From Chloroflexota bacterium (GTDB taxonomy: Bacteria > Chloroflexota > Anaerolineae > UBA7937 > B3-Chlor): a stretch of DNA of 5,797 nucleotides. The stretch covers positions 1-5,797 of the forward strand of contig JAUWYD010000086.1 of NCBI GenBank assembly GCA_030616025.1, written 5' to 3'. Position numbers and translations under genes: made by a program. Under the pieces are notes generated by a model. It worked only from the letters and a program-made list of their open reading frames with translations. It did no database searches and was not told the DNA's origin. Position 1 is the first letter of the stretch, and every line of letters begins with the position of its first letter. This document shows positions 5,699 through 5,797 of this stretch, in pieces.

Positions 5699-5797
5699 AA
5701 CCCACAGTGCGGGTTGAGAATCTTCATCATACCTATCTGGCGGGTACACCCCTCGAGGCAGTTTCCCTGCGAGGCGTGGACATGGAGGTAGGCGAAG
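5695..5797 (+). CDS. ecfA2: Energy-coupling factor transporter ATPase, A2 component (partial, cut by window end)
   Basis: Only the first 34 codons are present. The ATG at 5695 overlaps the ecfA1 stop as ATGA, and GAGGTG (5684-5689) lies 5 nt upstream. The peptide begins MKPTVRVENLHHTY and continues with LAGTPLEAVSL and RGVDMEVGE. The Y-x2-GTP-x-E pattern before the first ABC strand is characteristic of EcfA2 and differs from EcfA1. The Walker A motif should lie just beyond the window edge. Its tight coupling to ecfA1 fits the usual ecfA1-ecfA2-ecfT operon, so ecfT is expected next. Confidence 0.85.
   Translation, partial: MKPTVRVENLHHTYLAGTPLEAVSLRGVDMEVGE

Noticed and set aside
1..5797. CRISPR array, insertion sequence or tRNA/rRNA gene
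   Set aside because: No regularly spaced repeats, transposase-like frame, terminal inverted repeats, or tRNA/rRNA signature were seen.

Overview
The window reads as a stretch of chromosome from an anaerobic bacterium. The evidence is a tungsten/molybdenum-type aldehyde ferredoxin oxidoreductase (AOR) with its own polyferredoxin, an energy-coupling factor (ECF) vitamin/metal importer module, Shine-Dalgarno sites of the AGGAG type, and two sigma-70/SigA-like promoters. Moderately high GC and the paired EcfA1-EcfA2 layout would fit a Chloroflexota or Firmicutes lineage, but I cannot fix the taxon from this sequence. All recognised genes are on the + strand.

Layout. (1) 1-279: a promoter (57-86) and a leader of about 190 nt. 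(2) 280-1218: a fold-type IV PLP aminotransferase related to IlvE, with the usual catalytic residues but a changed substrate pocket. (3) 1219-1447: a gap with three successive inverted repeats, a possible structured leader of the next operon. (4) 1448-4392: a compact operon of a 16-cysteine polyferredoxin (AorA-like), the AOR catalytic subunit (8-nt overlap with the ferredoxin), and, 22 nt later, a protein made of two copies of a small three-cysteine domain resembling TIGR04076. (5) 4393-4849: a 457-nt gap containing a near-consensus promoter, a series of hairpins and an intrinsic terminator that lies in front of the next gene. (6) 4850-5797: ecfA1, then the first 34 codons of ecfA2 (ATGA overlap), cut by the window edge.

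How the parts may work together. The polyferredoxin and AOR should form one electron-transfer unit that interconverts aldehydes and carboxylic acids using low-potential electrons. No FAD/NADH subunit (AorC-like) is present; the gene at that place is the duplicated three-Cys protein, whose role is unknown. The aminotransferase could supply 2-oxo acids to an amino-acid fermentation route in which AOR handles the aldehydes, but it is a separate transcription unit and that link is inference. The ECF genes encode the shared ATPase pair of a micronutrient importer. The most interesting non-coding signal is their leader: the only convincing promoter lies before a terminator that lies before the start codon, which implies conditional readthrough by a riboswitch or attenuator. 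I could not match it to a riboswitch class known to me.
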